Assembly: GCF_000513115.1 (NCBI RefSeq)
Contig: NZ_BAUU01000006.1
Span: 62,001-126,000 of the forward strand
DNA length: 64,000 nt
Direction of reading: 5' to 3'
DNA from: Halalkalibacter hemicellulosilyticusJCM 9152
GTDB taxonomy: Bacteria > Bacillota > Bacilli > Bacillales > Bacillaceae_D
Made by a program: the position numbers and the translations under genes. Shown piece by piece: positions 9,532 through 17,451 of this stretch (positions within the stretch are counted from its first letter, which is position 1; each line of letters begins with the position of its first letter). The notes below the pieces were generated by a model. The model did not search any database. It was not told where the DNA came from and saw only the letters and a list, made by a program, of their open reading frames with translations.

Positions 9532-10662
9532 TTGGATAGAAAAAAATTTAGATTTAAAGCGTGGTTTTGGATTCCAATTCTATTTCTAATCTTTCTTGCT
9601 AGTAGTTTCATTGCTATCGGACAGCCACCACGTGAATATCCGCCTTATGTCTCTCATTCTCCTTCTCCAACGGGGATCAAGGCTTTGTATACATATTTGG
9701 AAGAGGAACGAGATAAGGTGCAACGTTGGGAACGACCTCCAGATCAATTACCAGTGCATGAACAAAATCGTGCTCTCTTGATGATTGAACCAGCGTTCGT
9801 ACCAACGGGGAATGAAATGGTTCAGTATGAGGCATTTATGGAAGCGGGAAATACGATTGTCTTATTTAGCGAAAATCCAGCTGGGATGTTTGGATTAAGA
9901 TATGATCCGAGCTCTCGCTTCCTAGAAGATGAGCCTATTTATTGGGGAGAAGAGACGTATTTTGCACAACAACGATCCCCTTTACGGTTGGTGCCAGCAG
10001 ATGAAGATGAGATTTTACTAGAAGATGAATTAGGAGTTGTCGCCTTTAAACGTGAGTTTGGTGAGGGAGCCTTAATGGTTGTCAATGAACCGTACTGGCT
10101 TATGAACCAATTTATTTTAGATGAGGATCATATCCCGCTTATTCTGACATTAATAGAGGAAGCCAATGCTGATGAACTATGGTTTGATGAATATGTTCAT
10201 GGTGAAGATAACTCAACAAGTATGCTGGCTGTCTATCCACTATGGTTTATTATTCTTATGCTACAGCTTGGTGTCTTCACATTATTATGGTTGCTCTACC
10301 AGGGCAAAAGGTTTGGACCGATTTTGGTAGAAAGAGAGGAGACCGTCCGGTTTAGTGATGAGGCTCTTCATGCTCTAAGTGCATGGTTTATTAAAGGGAA
10401 GCATTACTCAGGGGCTCTGCAAATTCAAAATGACTATGTACGTACACGAATGCAAGAAAAATGGGGGATTCCTCTGACGAAAGAGTGGACCGATATTGCT
10501 GATAACCTCATGCAAAAGTGGGATGAGAAAACAGAAAAAGAAACACGAACATTTGTATATGAGCTTGAGGGGGTATTAAGGAAAGAAACGGTAAGCAAGC
10601 AAGAATACCTTCTTTGGGCAAAAAAGTTAAATGAATTACAGAAAGGCGTGGAGAAAAGGTGA
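9532..10662 (+). CDS. DUF4350 domain membrane protein
   Basis: The N-terminal span (about residues 8-27) is followed by an extracytoplasmic domain beginning PREYPPYVSHSPSPTGIKAL, the typical DUF4350 opening of proteins with a GATase-like fold. A second span at about 235-257 leads to a cytoplasmic tail. An ATG at 9499 would overlap the previous gene by 26 bases without a ribosome site. The TTG at 9532 follows AAGGAGG/GAGG and places the first span right at the N-terminus, so I prefer it. The stop overlaps the moxR start (GTGA). It lies between DUF4129 and MoxR genes as in many Gram-positive genomes. Confidence 0.8.
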   Translation: MDRKKFRFKAWFWIPILFLIFLASSFIAIGQPPREYPPYVSHSPSPTGIKALYTYLEEERDKVQRWERPPDQLPVHEQNRALLMIEPAFVPTGNEMVQYEAFMEAGNTIVLFSENPAGMFGLRYDPSSRFLEDEPIYWGEETYFAQQRSPLRLVPADEDEILLEDELGVVAFKREFGEGALMVVNEPYWLMNQFILDEDHIPLILTLIEEANADELWFDEYVHGEDNSTSMLAVYPLWFIILMLQLGVFTLLWLLYQGKRFGPILVEREETVRFSDEALHALSAWFIKGKHYSGALQIQNDYVRTRMQEKWGIPLTKEWTDIADNLMQKWDEKTEKETRTFVYELEGVLRKETVSKQEYLLWAKKLNELQKGVEKR

Positions 10663-11588
10663 GAGCAGAATTAAAGGCATTACTAGAATCTTATGAGCAA
10701 ACGATACTTGGACAAAGTCAGAATATTAAATTGTTATTGGCTTCTGTCCTTTCAGGAGGGCATGTTCTTTTAGAAGGGGTGCCAGGAACAGGAAAGACAC
10801 AAATGGTTCGGACGCTTGCTAGACTTATTGGTGGTGACTTCCACCGCATTCAATTTACCCCTGATTTACTACCGAGTGATATTACAGGAAGTACGATTTA
10901 CAATATGAAAGATGGTCAATTTCAAACGTTAAAGGGTCCGATTTTTACGAATATTTTGTTAGCAGATGAGATTAACCGAACTCCAGCAAAGACACAGGCC
11001 GCTTTGCTTGAAGCTATGGAAGAAAAGCAAGTAACGATTCAAGGTGAAACCTACGCTTTATCAGAGGTTTTCTTTGTTGTCGCGACACAGAATCCGATTG
11101 AATATGAAGGGACATATCCACTTCCAGAGGCACAGCAGGATCGTTTTCTATTTAAGCTAATCATCGATTTTCCATCAGTTGAAGAAGAACAGCAAGTGCT
11201 CAAACAAGTCATTGAGAAAAAAATGAACACAGCTGCCGTAGCTTCTGCGTTAGACCTTGAAACATTTATCTCGATACGTAAAGAAATTGAGCAAGTAACG
11301 ATTAGTGATGATGTGTATGCATATATGGTTGAGATCGTACGTAAAACTCGCGAGTCTGAAGCCCTTCGCTTTGGAGCGAGTACACGTGCAGCGATTTCAA
11401 TCGGGAAGGCTGCACAGGCATGGGCATACTTAGCCGAACGTGATTACGTTTCACCAGACGATATTAAGTTTGTCGCCAAACCAGCATTAAGACATCGAAT
11501 TCAACTATCTCCACATATAGAATTGGAGGGAACGACTGTTGACCAAATTATTAACGAGCTTGTTGGGTCGATTCCTGTTCCGCGATAA
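10659..11588 (+). CDS. MoxR-family AAA+ ATPase
   Basis: The 309-residue AAA+ protein has Walker A GVPGTGKTQ (about 42-50), Walker B LLADEINR (about 105-112), sensor 1 VATQNP and the arginine-finger region QQDRF. The MoxR family acts as chaperones that remodel partner proteins, usually ones with VWA or DUF58 domains encoded next door. The GTG start overlaps the previous stop by four bases. The 3' end overlaps the DUF58 gene by 50 bases, so the pair is almost certainly co-translated and forms the functional core of the operon. Confidence 0.93.
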   Translation: MRAELKALLESYEQTILGQSQNIKLLLASVLSGGHVLLEGVPGTGKTQMVRTLARLIGGDFHRIQFTPDLLPSDITGSTIYNMKDGQFQTLKGPIFTNILLADEINRTPAKTQAALLEAMEEKQVTIQGETYALSEVFFVVATQNPIEYEGTYPLPEAQQDRFLFKLIIDFPSVEEEQQVLKQVIEKKMNTAAVASALDLETFISIRKEIEQVTISDDVYAYMVEIVRKTRESEALRFGASTRAAISIGKAAQAWAYLAERDYVSPDDIKFVAKPALRHRIQLSPHIELEGTTVDQIINELVGSIPVPR

Positions 11589-12897
11589 AGGCATATTGCC
11601 GACGAAACGATTGCTTTTCTTTTTTATCGTGATTTCAGTTATCTTTGTCATCTTAGGCTTCTTCGGTGTTTCATGGGTATGGATCATCATAGGGAACGGG
11701 GTTGTGTTGCTCATTAGTTTGCTCGATCTGCTTCTTTCGCCAAACAGAAAGGAATTGAATGTTTCACGGCAACTAGATGGAGAACTGGAGAGAGGTATAG
11801 CGTATCAAGGGAAGGTTGTCATTACGAATCGATCACACTATTCGGTCACGGTACGGATCATTGATGATTTACCTCAATCGTTCGTCCGTCCTTTTCCAAT
11901 TGAGTTACAAGCAGATTCAAAAAGTGCATCTTCTATCAGTTATGAAACTGTAGCACCCGTTCGTGGGAAATACCTCGTTAAAAAGCTGTACATACGTTAT
12001 AAAAGTGTTTACGGTTTATGGGAGAAGCAAATGGCTCAAGTGATTGAAGATGAAGTAAAAGTGATTCCTGACTTGACGGATACGAGACATTTTCTTGAAA
12101 ATGCGCAAAAGTTTTTACTGCATGAAGGAAAGGATATTCGTAAACGCAGGAGTGACGTTGGAGAATTCGCTCAAATTCGAAATTATGTTGTTGGTGATGA
12201 TCCAAGGAAGATTAATTGGCGTCAAACGGCAAAACTGCAGGAGTTAATGACAAATGAATATGAGCCTGAACACGGAAAGCATGTCACGCTCTTAATTGAT
12301 TGTGGGCGAATGATGGGAGCGGAGTTGAAGAAGGGGAACCGTTTAGAGCGTTCCCTTGAGGCTGCGATAACGGTTGCTGCCGCTTCTTTGCAAAAAGGGG
12401 ATCAAGTAGCCGTATTAGCCTTTTCTAGTCAAGTTAAAGTATTTGTTCCACCGGCGAAAGGAATGGCACATTTACAGACGATTTTACAAGCAATTTATGA
12501 TGTAAAGGTGGACGGGGTCGAATCAAACTATGCCGATGTCCTTCGTTATTTAGAAACGGTTCAGAAAAAGAGGAGCTTACTACTTCTATTTAGTGATGTT
12601 CGCACCTTTTTACATGAGGAAAGCGCCCTCGTGTATTTGCAACGTCTACGTCAACGGCATTTGTTCTTCATGATTGGTGTCGAGGATGAAATGCTAAAGT
12701 CGAGAGTGGGAGATGATCCGGAAGAAGTGAGGACAGCTGTTGTCAAAGCGATGGCGATGAAGCAAATACTTGTGAAAAAACGGGAAAAGGCAAAATGGGA
12801 GAGGCAGGGGCTTCATATGATTGAAGCGGAGGAAGAGCGATTAACCGTTGCCGCTGTCTCGACTTACTTTGACGTCATGAACCGCGGACTGTTATAG
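11539..12897 (+). CDS. DUF58 (VWA-like) membrane protein
   Basis: The 452-residue protein has two membrane spans at about 27-65, a beta-rich middle region and the DUF58 signature RSDVGEFAQIRNYVVGDDPR followed by INWRQTAK (about 197-230). A VWA-like fold follows, with LLIDCGRMM as the MIDAS-like strand. DUF58 proteins are the usual partners of MoxR ATPases. The TTG start at 11539 is supported by TTGGAGGG and overlaps moxR by 50 bases. It ends in a hairpin at 12897. Confidence 0.9.
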   Translation: MTKLLTSLLGRFLFRDKGILPTKRLLFFFIVISVIFVILGFFGVSWVWIIIGNGVVLLISLLDLLLSPNRKELNVSRQLDGELERGIAYQGKVVITNRSHYSVTVRIIDDLPQSFVRPFPIELQADSKSASSISYETVAPVRGKYLVKKLYIRYKSVYGLWEKQMAQVIEDEVKVIPDLTDTRHFLENAQKFLLHEGKDIRKRRSDVGEFAQIRNYVVGDDPRKINWRQTAKLQELMTNEYEPEHGKHVTLLIDCGRMMGAELKKGNRLERSLEAAITVAAASLQKGDQVAVLAFSSQVKVFVPPAKGMAHLQTILQAIYDVKVDGVESNYADVLRYLETVQKKRSLLLLFSDVRTFLHEESALVYLQRLRQRHLFFMIGVEDEMLKSRVGDDPEEVRTAVVKAMAMKQILVKKREKAKWERQGLHMIEAEEERLTVAAVSTYFDVMNRGLL

Positions 12898-12937
12898 ATG
12901 CATCCAAAATGGGTGCTCTTCCCTTTTTGGATGCATC
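12897..12937 (+). terminator. Hairpin at the end of the MoxR-DUF58 operon
   Basis: GATGCATCCAAAA (12897-12909) pairs with TTTTTGGATGCATC (12924-12937) directly at the DUF58 stop codon. The loop and right arm are repeated at 13030-13059 without the left arm. Confidence 0.65.
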
Positions 12938-13059
12938 GAGGCATGGCGAAGTCGCTACCTGAATGAAAAGTCAAGTGGGGAGAGGTTTTCTCACCACTAG
13001 ACGAGTAGCGAACGAAGCCGTGCCCAAAAGGGTGCTCTTCCCTTTTTGGATGCATCGAG
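12911..13059. repeat. 30-base direct repeat flanking a folded segment
   Basis: The 30-base sequence at 12911-12940, beginning GGGTGCTCTTCC and ending GGATGCATCGAG, recurs exactly at 13030-13059. The 89 bases between them fold on themselves: GGCATGGCGAAGTCGCTAC pairs partly with GTAGCGAACGAAGCCGTGCC, and AGTGGGGAGAGG pairs with TTCTCACCACT. The block looks like an inserted structured element with a duplicated border. Confidence 0.7.
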
Positions 13060-13080
13060 TTTGAGTCTTTGTTAAATGTA

Positions 13081-13156
13081 AAAAGCGATGTTCAACGTTA
13101 CGAATCGATCAAAAGGAGCGTCCTTATAATCGATAACGAATGCGAACATCGCTTTT
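13081..13156. terminator. Bidirectional hairpin between DUF58 and spoIIM-like genes
   Basis: AAAAGCGATGTTC (13081-13093) pairs perfectly with GAACATCGCTTTT (13144-13156), with a partly folded 50-base interior. A/T ends make it usable on both strands. Confidence 0.65.
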
Positions 13157-13158
13157 AA

Positions 13159-13306
13159 AAAGAGGCTGTGGCAAAACAAAAGTGTTTAGCTGAGAATTTG
13201 AACATTTAGATAACGTAGCGAAGTATATTTCAGGAGCGGTGAATGTGCTCCACTCTAAATTTGTTCGGTATCTCACTTATGAAAATACTTTTGTCCCAGC
13301 TGCTTT
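13159..13306. repeat. 148-base interspersed element, copy A
   Basis: This stretch is nearly identical to 32825-32973. Its ends are inverted: AAAGAGGCTGTGGCAAAAC on the left and ACTTTTGTCCCAGCTGCTTT on the right. It contains an internal GGAGC/GCTCC hairpin. It sits directly after the spoIIM-like stop codon and may also serve as that gene's terminator. Confidence 0.85.
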
Positions 13307-13318
13307 CAATGGTTCCAG

Positions 13319-14296
13319 CTAAGATAGGTTGGTCTGCTCTCGCTTGAGAATGAACGCTTTACCAATGAGAGCATATAGGATTAAACCGATGGTAGTAATT
13401 AGGGCGATAGCGTATTTCACTTCTAAAGAAACGCCTGCAGGTGTTATATAACCTTCGATCACACCAGCAATGACGAATAATGGAATCGTTCCAAGTAAGA
13501 GCTGAACGGAGCGTTTGGCGTTTTCTTTTAGTTGATAAGCTCGTGAATAATGGCCAGGAACAAACAAGCGGTAGCCCATTAATAGACCAGCGCCTCCAGC
13601 AATAAAAATCGCCGTTAGTTCAACAATGCCGTGAGGGACGATATAAGCCCAAAATTCATAGCTGTTGCCATAATGCCAAAAGAGAGCGGCAATGGCACCG
13701 ATAATAATTCCGTTATAAATTAAAATATAGACGGTTAATAGACCAAATGTTATTCCGCCGGCAAAGGCAAGAATAGCCACTTGAATGTTGTTCACCATAA
13801 TTTCAGCAGACATAACTGGTGCATTTACAGTGCCTTCTGCTGCACCGACTTGGGTTGGATCAAATGCTTTTGCTAACTCTGCCGGTAATACAGTATAAAG
13901 GCTTAATTCATCCTGCATAACAGCAAAGAAGCTTCCAATTGCACCGAGTGTGAAAAGCAGCATCGCAACGAGTACAAACTTCCATTGATCAAATAACAAA
14001 TGAACAAATTTTGTGCTCAAAAAATAGCTGATCTGCTTCCAACTTGATAGTTGGTCACGGTATAGTAGATTATGAGCTTTTGCGACAAGACCATTTAAAT
14101 AAAAAGTCACATCAGTAGAAGGGAAATTTGTTTGGCTATAAGAAAGATGCTGAGCCACTTTTTGATAGGTATGATGGAAATCATGAATGTGCTGACTTCC
14201 TGTTCTGCTTTTATGATTCTTTTGTAGAGTCGAAATGAGTTGTTCTAGATTGTTCCAGTCTTCACGATGCTGTTGTGTAAATTGTTTTATATTCAT
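13319..14296 (-). CDS. SpoIIM/DUF95-family membrane protein
   Basis: The 325-residue protein has a soluble N-terminal half (about 1-105) and about five membrane spans, with the family features GAIGSFFAV, NNIQVAILAFAGGITFG and HGIVELTAIFIAGGAGL. SpoIIM itself acts in engulfment during sporulation, but this longer subfamily is found next to RDD and MoxR/DUF58 genes also in non-sporulating bacteria, so a general envelope role is likelier. A GTG at 14308 extends the frame; the ATG at 14296 has AAGGTG at proper spacing and was chosen. It is divergent from the RDD gene and convergent with DUF58. Confidence 0.88.
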   Translation of the reverse strand: MNIKQFTQQHREDWNNLEQLISTLQKNHKSRTGSQHIHDFHHTYQKVAQHLSYSQTNFPSTDVTFYLNGLVAKAHNLLYRDQLSSWKQISYFLSTKFVHLLFDQWKFVLVAMLLFTLGAIGSFFAVMQDELSLYTVLPAELAKAFDPTQVGAAEGTVNAPVMSAEIMVNNIQVAILAFAGGITFGLLTVYILIYNGIIIGAIAALFWHYGNSYEFWAYIVPHGIVELTAIFIAGGAGLLMGYRLFVPGHYSRAYQLKENAKRSVQLLLGTIPLFVIAGVIEGYITPAGVSLEVKYAIALITTIGLILYALIGKAFILKREQTNLS

Positions 14297-14383
14297 TTTG
14301 AGCCACACCTTTTTAAATAGATAAGAAAGTATAAAATGATTAGAAGTACTGTGGGGGAATCAAGGAGACGAAAGCAGACTCTG

Positions 14384-14500
14384 TGCGTCGGCTCCGCTCG
14401 TTACACGATATTCTGAAAGAACCCCACATCAGAATAACTTCAATCGATTGTAACGACTGCGCACTACGCATTTAATAAAAGGCGCTGTCGCGTTTTATTA
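14384..14500. repeat. Nested hairpin element, copy 3
   Basis: CGTTACA (14399) pairs with TGTAACG (14449), and the inner stem TATTCTGA (14409-14416) pairs with TCAGAATA (14429-14436). The tail reads GGCGCTGTCGCGTTTTATTA. It lies in the divergent spacer between the spoIIM-like and RDD genes. Confidence 0.7.
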
Positions 14501-14631
14501 TTTAAAACTCATAACTACTATTTTATAGTAATAATGGTAAAATAGAAACAGGTTAAATGAATATTTTCTCTAAAGAAGCGATTATATGCCTCGAAGTAAA
14601 ATGATTGTAGTAAGTAAAGATGGAGGACGTT

Positions 14632-15180
14632 ATGAATCAGGAACAAGTACAAGTCAAAACACCAGAATATGTATCCTTACAATTTCAATCGGCAGGTTTA
14701 GGAAGTCGTGCATCTGCCTTTATTATCGACCAAGCGATTATTATGATTGCCAACATTACGATTTTAATTGGTGCGATTTACTTAATGGATTTTATGGGGC
14801 TTTTCATGGGGACATCATGGGTTCCGATCGCTATTGTAACGATTCTTGCTTTTCTCATAAATTGGGGTTATTTCTTCTTTTTAGAGTATTTCACAGGTGG
14901 AAGAACGTTAGGGAAAAAGATGCTCGGTATTCGAGTGATGCAGGAAAATGGCCATAGTATTACACTATTATCAAGCTTTATCCGAAACTTGCTACGCATT
15001 GTGGATCAACTGCCTGCAGGCTATTTACTTGGAATATTAATGATCTTCTTCCATTCAAAGCATAAGCGTTTAGGAGATCTTGCTGCTGGGACACTTGTCG
15101 TTCACGAAAGACGGGTAAGAAAGAGAAAGAAAAAAACAGCAATCGAGAAGGAGATTGAACGAAGAGGCATCACAAGATGA
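14632..15180 (+). CDS. RDD-family membrane protein
   Basis: The 182-residue protein has the RDD signature residues: R and D in GLGSRASAFIIDQ and the later GGRTLGKKMLGIRVM and KRLGDLAAGTLVV motifs, with three membrane spans. RDD proteins are small membrane proteins, some linked to ion exchange under salt or alkaline stress. An upstream in-frame ATG at 14620 is part of the ribosome site ATGGAGGA, so the ATG at 14632 is the better start. It is divergent from the spoIIM-like gene, and its 3' end overlaps a small ORF. Confidence 0.88.
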   Translation: MNQEQVQVKTPEYVSLQFQSAGLGSRASAFIIDQAIIMIANITILIGAIYLMDFMGLFMGTSWVPIAIVTILAFLINWGYFFFLEYFTGGRTLGKKMLGIRVMQENGHSITLLSSFIRNLLRIVDQLPAGYLLGILMIFFHSKHKRLGDLAAGTLVVHERRVRKRKKKTAIEKEIERRGITR

Positions 15181-15421
15181 TTGGAAGCTAGATGAATGGA
15201 CGATCAAGAGCTTCAAGGAAAAGGATTGGAATCTACTGAAAACGTATGTAGAGCGCTACTTACAATTACCTTTAGACGAGCGTGAGCAGCTAACGAATAA
15301 GGTTTCTAATATTCTTATTGAAAAAATTGGCATTGATACAAGTGGAAAAACAGCGCTAGAGCTTGAAAGAATGCTATTTACACTCTATTTACATTTAAAA
15401 GAAGAATGGGAATTTGAATAA
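15155..15421 (+). CDS. Small acidic hypothetical protein overlapping the RDD gene
   Basis: An 88-residue ORF begins with TTG at 15155 inside the last 26 bases of the RDD gene, with AAGGAG immediately upstream at rather tight spacing. The product is helical and charged (WNLLKTYVERYLQLPLDERE), ends EEWEFE and has no signal peptide or membrane span. I do not recognise a family. The overlap and the promoter starting just after its stop suggest it is the last gene of the RDD transcription unit. Confidence 0.6.
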   Translation: MNEEASQDDWKLDEWTIKSFKEKDWNLLKTYVERYLQLPLDEREQLTNKVSNILIEKIGIDTSGKTALELERMLFTLYLHLKEEWEFE

Positions 15422-15426
15422 AACCA

Positions 15427-15456
15427 TTGACAATTGCAACTGGAAAATACTACAAT
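15427..15456 (+). promoter_or_regulatory. Promoter for the leader peptide and ABC exporter operon
   Basis: TTGACA (15427-15432) is followed after 18 bases by TACAAT (15451-15456). This consensus-like sigma-A promoter lies just ahead of a short leader ORF. Confidence 0.65.
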
Positions 15457-15488
15457 ACATTATACAAAATAGAAGGGAGGGTTACAAA

Positions 15489-15551
15489 ATGGATAACGTG
15501 AATCGTCGTAGAAGAAAACGAAATAGAAATGTAACCCTACCGGTCGGATAA
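15489..15551 (+). CDS. 20-residue basic leader peptide upstream of the ABC exporter
   Basis: A strong GGGAGGG site precedes an ATG at 15489 and an ORF of 20 codons with a cluster of arginine and lysine (RRRRKRNRN) and the end VTLPVG. A sigma-A promoter lies just upstream and a terminator about 75 bases downstream, before the exporter genes. In B. subtilis the orthologous type of exporter, BmrC/BmrD, is controlled by translation of the leader ORF bmrB through ribosome-mediated attenuation. I infer the same role here. The peptide itself is not recognised as a known sequence. Confidence 0.6.
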   Translation: MDNVNRRRRKRNRNVTLPVG

Positions 15552-15626
15552 GAAGCTACTTTTTTAGGAGCAAAATCGGTGTGGTTACGTATGTAGCTGC
15601 ACCTTATCTATAGGTAGTATGATTAG

Positions 15627-15656
15627 ATACCGTGCATTCGTGTGCGGTATTTTTTT
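15627..15656 (+). terminator. Attenuator terminator ahead of the exporter operon
   Basis: ATACCGTGCA (15627-15636) pairs with TGTGCGGTAT (15641-15650), including two wobble pairs, around a TTCG tetraloop, and six T follow. It lies between the leader ORF and the first ABC gene. Upstream segments (GATAAG at 15547 with CTTATC at 15603, GTAACC at 15531 with GGTTAC at 15592) can form alternative stems. Confidence 0.8.
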
Positions 15657-15702
15657 GTGTGAAAAAAGACAGGGAATGTGGATGAGAAGGGCGGGGTAGG
15701 TC

Positions 15703-17451
15703 ATGTTTACGATTTTATTTAAACTAGGTTGGTTTTTCAAGAAATATTGGAAACGCTATACGATCGCGATTATTCTTTTACTTATTGTCAGTGTGCTCGA
15801 TGTTATTCCACCGAAAATTATTGAGATGGCGATTGATGATATTCAGTTTCGCCAGCTAACTCCGGAACGATTACGTGAGCTTTTACTCTTCTATGGAGGG
15901 CTCATTGTGGCCAGTTATTTAATCACGTATGTCTGGATGTATCAGCTGTTTGGTGGAGCATTTGTGCTGGAGCGCTTGCTTCGATTTCGTTTAATGCGTC
16001 ATTTTCTCTTCATGACGCCTCGTTTCTTTGAAAGAAATCGAACAGGTGATTTAATGGCTCGTGCGACAAACGACTTGAAGGCGATTTCGTTAACGGCAGG
16101 ATTCGGGATTTTAACGTTAATTGATTCGACCGTGTTTATGATGATTATTATTGCTGTTATGGGCTTTACGATTAGCTGGCAGCTTACGTTAGCAGCACTT
16201 ATACCGTTGCCGCTTATGGCTTTAGCAATTCGCTATTATGGCAAGATGATACACCAACGATTTACAGCGGCTCAAGGTGCATTTGGTGATTTGAATGATC
16301 AAGTATTAGAATCGATTGCCGGAGTTCGTGTTATTCGCGCCTACGTACAGGAGCGAGCGGATGAGAAACGATTCCAGCAGCAAACCGAGCACGTTTACTC
16401 TAAAAATATCGACGTTGCTCGTGTGGACTCGTTGTTTGAGCCAACGATCAAAATATTAGTCGGCTTCAGCTATGTGATTGGCTTAGGCTACGGTGCTTAC
16501 CTTGTGTTTCAACAAGCTATTACTCTCGGTCAGCTTGTGAGCTTTAATATTTATTTAGGCATGCTCATTTGGCCGATGTTCGCCATCGGTGAATTGATTA
16601 ACATATTGCAGCGGGGAAGTGCGTCATTAGATCGTGTGAATGAGACGTTAGCATATGAACCTGATGTGAAGGATAGTCAACAAACTGTGGATGTTCCATT
16701 ACCTCATACAATTGAATTTTCGCATGTTTCCTTTCGTTATCCTTCAACAGAACGTAAACAATTGAAGGATGTGAACTTTACAGTTGAAAGAGGAGAGACG
16801 GTCGGTATTGTTGGAAAGACAGGAAGTGGGAAGTCGACATTAATCAAACAGCTCATTCGCGAATACCCACTTGGTGAAGGAGAGATTACGATTTCGGGCG
16901 TGGCTATTGATCAAATCCCACTAGACCGTTTGCTCTCTTGGGTTGGTTATGTTCCGCAAGAGCAAATCCTCTTCTCCCGTTCGATTCGTGAGAATTTAAT
17001 GTTCGGAAAAGAACATGTTTCCGAAAGTGAGATCGAGGAAGCGTTACGTTTAGCTGTATTTGACCAGGTGCATCAGTTGCCAAAGGGGCTTGAGACATTG
17101 GTTGGTGAGAAAGGAGTGGCTCTTTCTGGAGGGCAAAAGCAACGATTATCGATTGCGCGTGCTCTCATTCAAGATCCTGAAATTCTTCTATTAGATGATG
17201 CGATGTCAGCAGTCGATGGAAAGACAGAGGCGAAAATGATCGAGAATATTCGCTCTGTTCGGAAAGGGAAAACGACCTTTATTACGACACATCGTCTGTC
17301 AGCAATAGAGCATGCAGATTGGATTATCGTACTAGATGAAGGTCAAGTGATTGAAGAAGGGACACATGAGCAATTATTGGCGCTTGGTGGCTGGTACAAA
17401 GAACAATATGATCGCCAGCAGGCTAATGATTCTTACGGGGAGGTGAGCTAA
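15703..17451 (+). CDS. bmrC: Heterodimeric ABC multidrug exporter subunit, BmrC-like
   Basis: The 582-residue half-transporter has six membrane spans (about 1-310) and a nucleotide-binding domain with Walker A GKTGSGKST (about 371), signature LSGGQKQ (about 475) and Walker B ILLLDDAMSAVD (about 496). The residue after the Walker B aspartate is D, not the catalytic E, so this subunit forms the degenerate ATP site, as in B. subtilis BmrC (YheI, about 585 residues). The stop overlaps the next start (TAATG). The exporter expels drugs from the cytoplasm or membrane. The leader and terminator upstream suggest antibiotic-triggered attenuation. Confidence 0.88.
   Translation: MFTILFKLGWFFKKYWKRYTIAIILLLIVSVLDVIPPKIIEMAIDDIQFRQLTPERLRELLLFYGGLIVASYLITYVWMYQLFGGAFVLERLLRFRLMRHFLFMTPRFFERNRTGDLMARATNDLKAISLTAGFGILTLIDSTVFMMIIIAVMGFTISWQLTLAALIPLPLMALAIRYYGKMIHQRFTAAQGAFGDLNDQVLESIAGVRVIRAYVQERADEKRFQQQTEHVYSKNIDVARVDSLFEPTIKILVGFSYVIGLGYGAYLVFQQAITLGQLVSFNIYLGMLIWPMFAIGELINILQRGSASLDRVNETLAYEPDVKDSQQTVDVPLPHTIEFSHVSFRYPSTERKQLKDVNFTVERGETVGIVGKTGSGKSTLIKQLIREYPLGEGEITISGVAIDQIPLDRLLSWVGYVPQEQILFSRSIRENLMFGKEHVSESEIEEALRLAVFDQVHQLPKGLETLVGEKGVALSGGQKQRLSIARALIQDPEILLLDDAMSAVDGKTEAKMIENIRSVRKGKTTFITTHRLSAIEHADWIIVLDEGQVIEEGTHEQLLALGGWYKEQYDRQQANDSYGEVS

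Noticed and set aside
14586-14957. 123-codon ORF overlapping the RDD gene
   Set aside because: It lies in another frame of a clear RDD-family gene and has an implausible residue composition.
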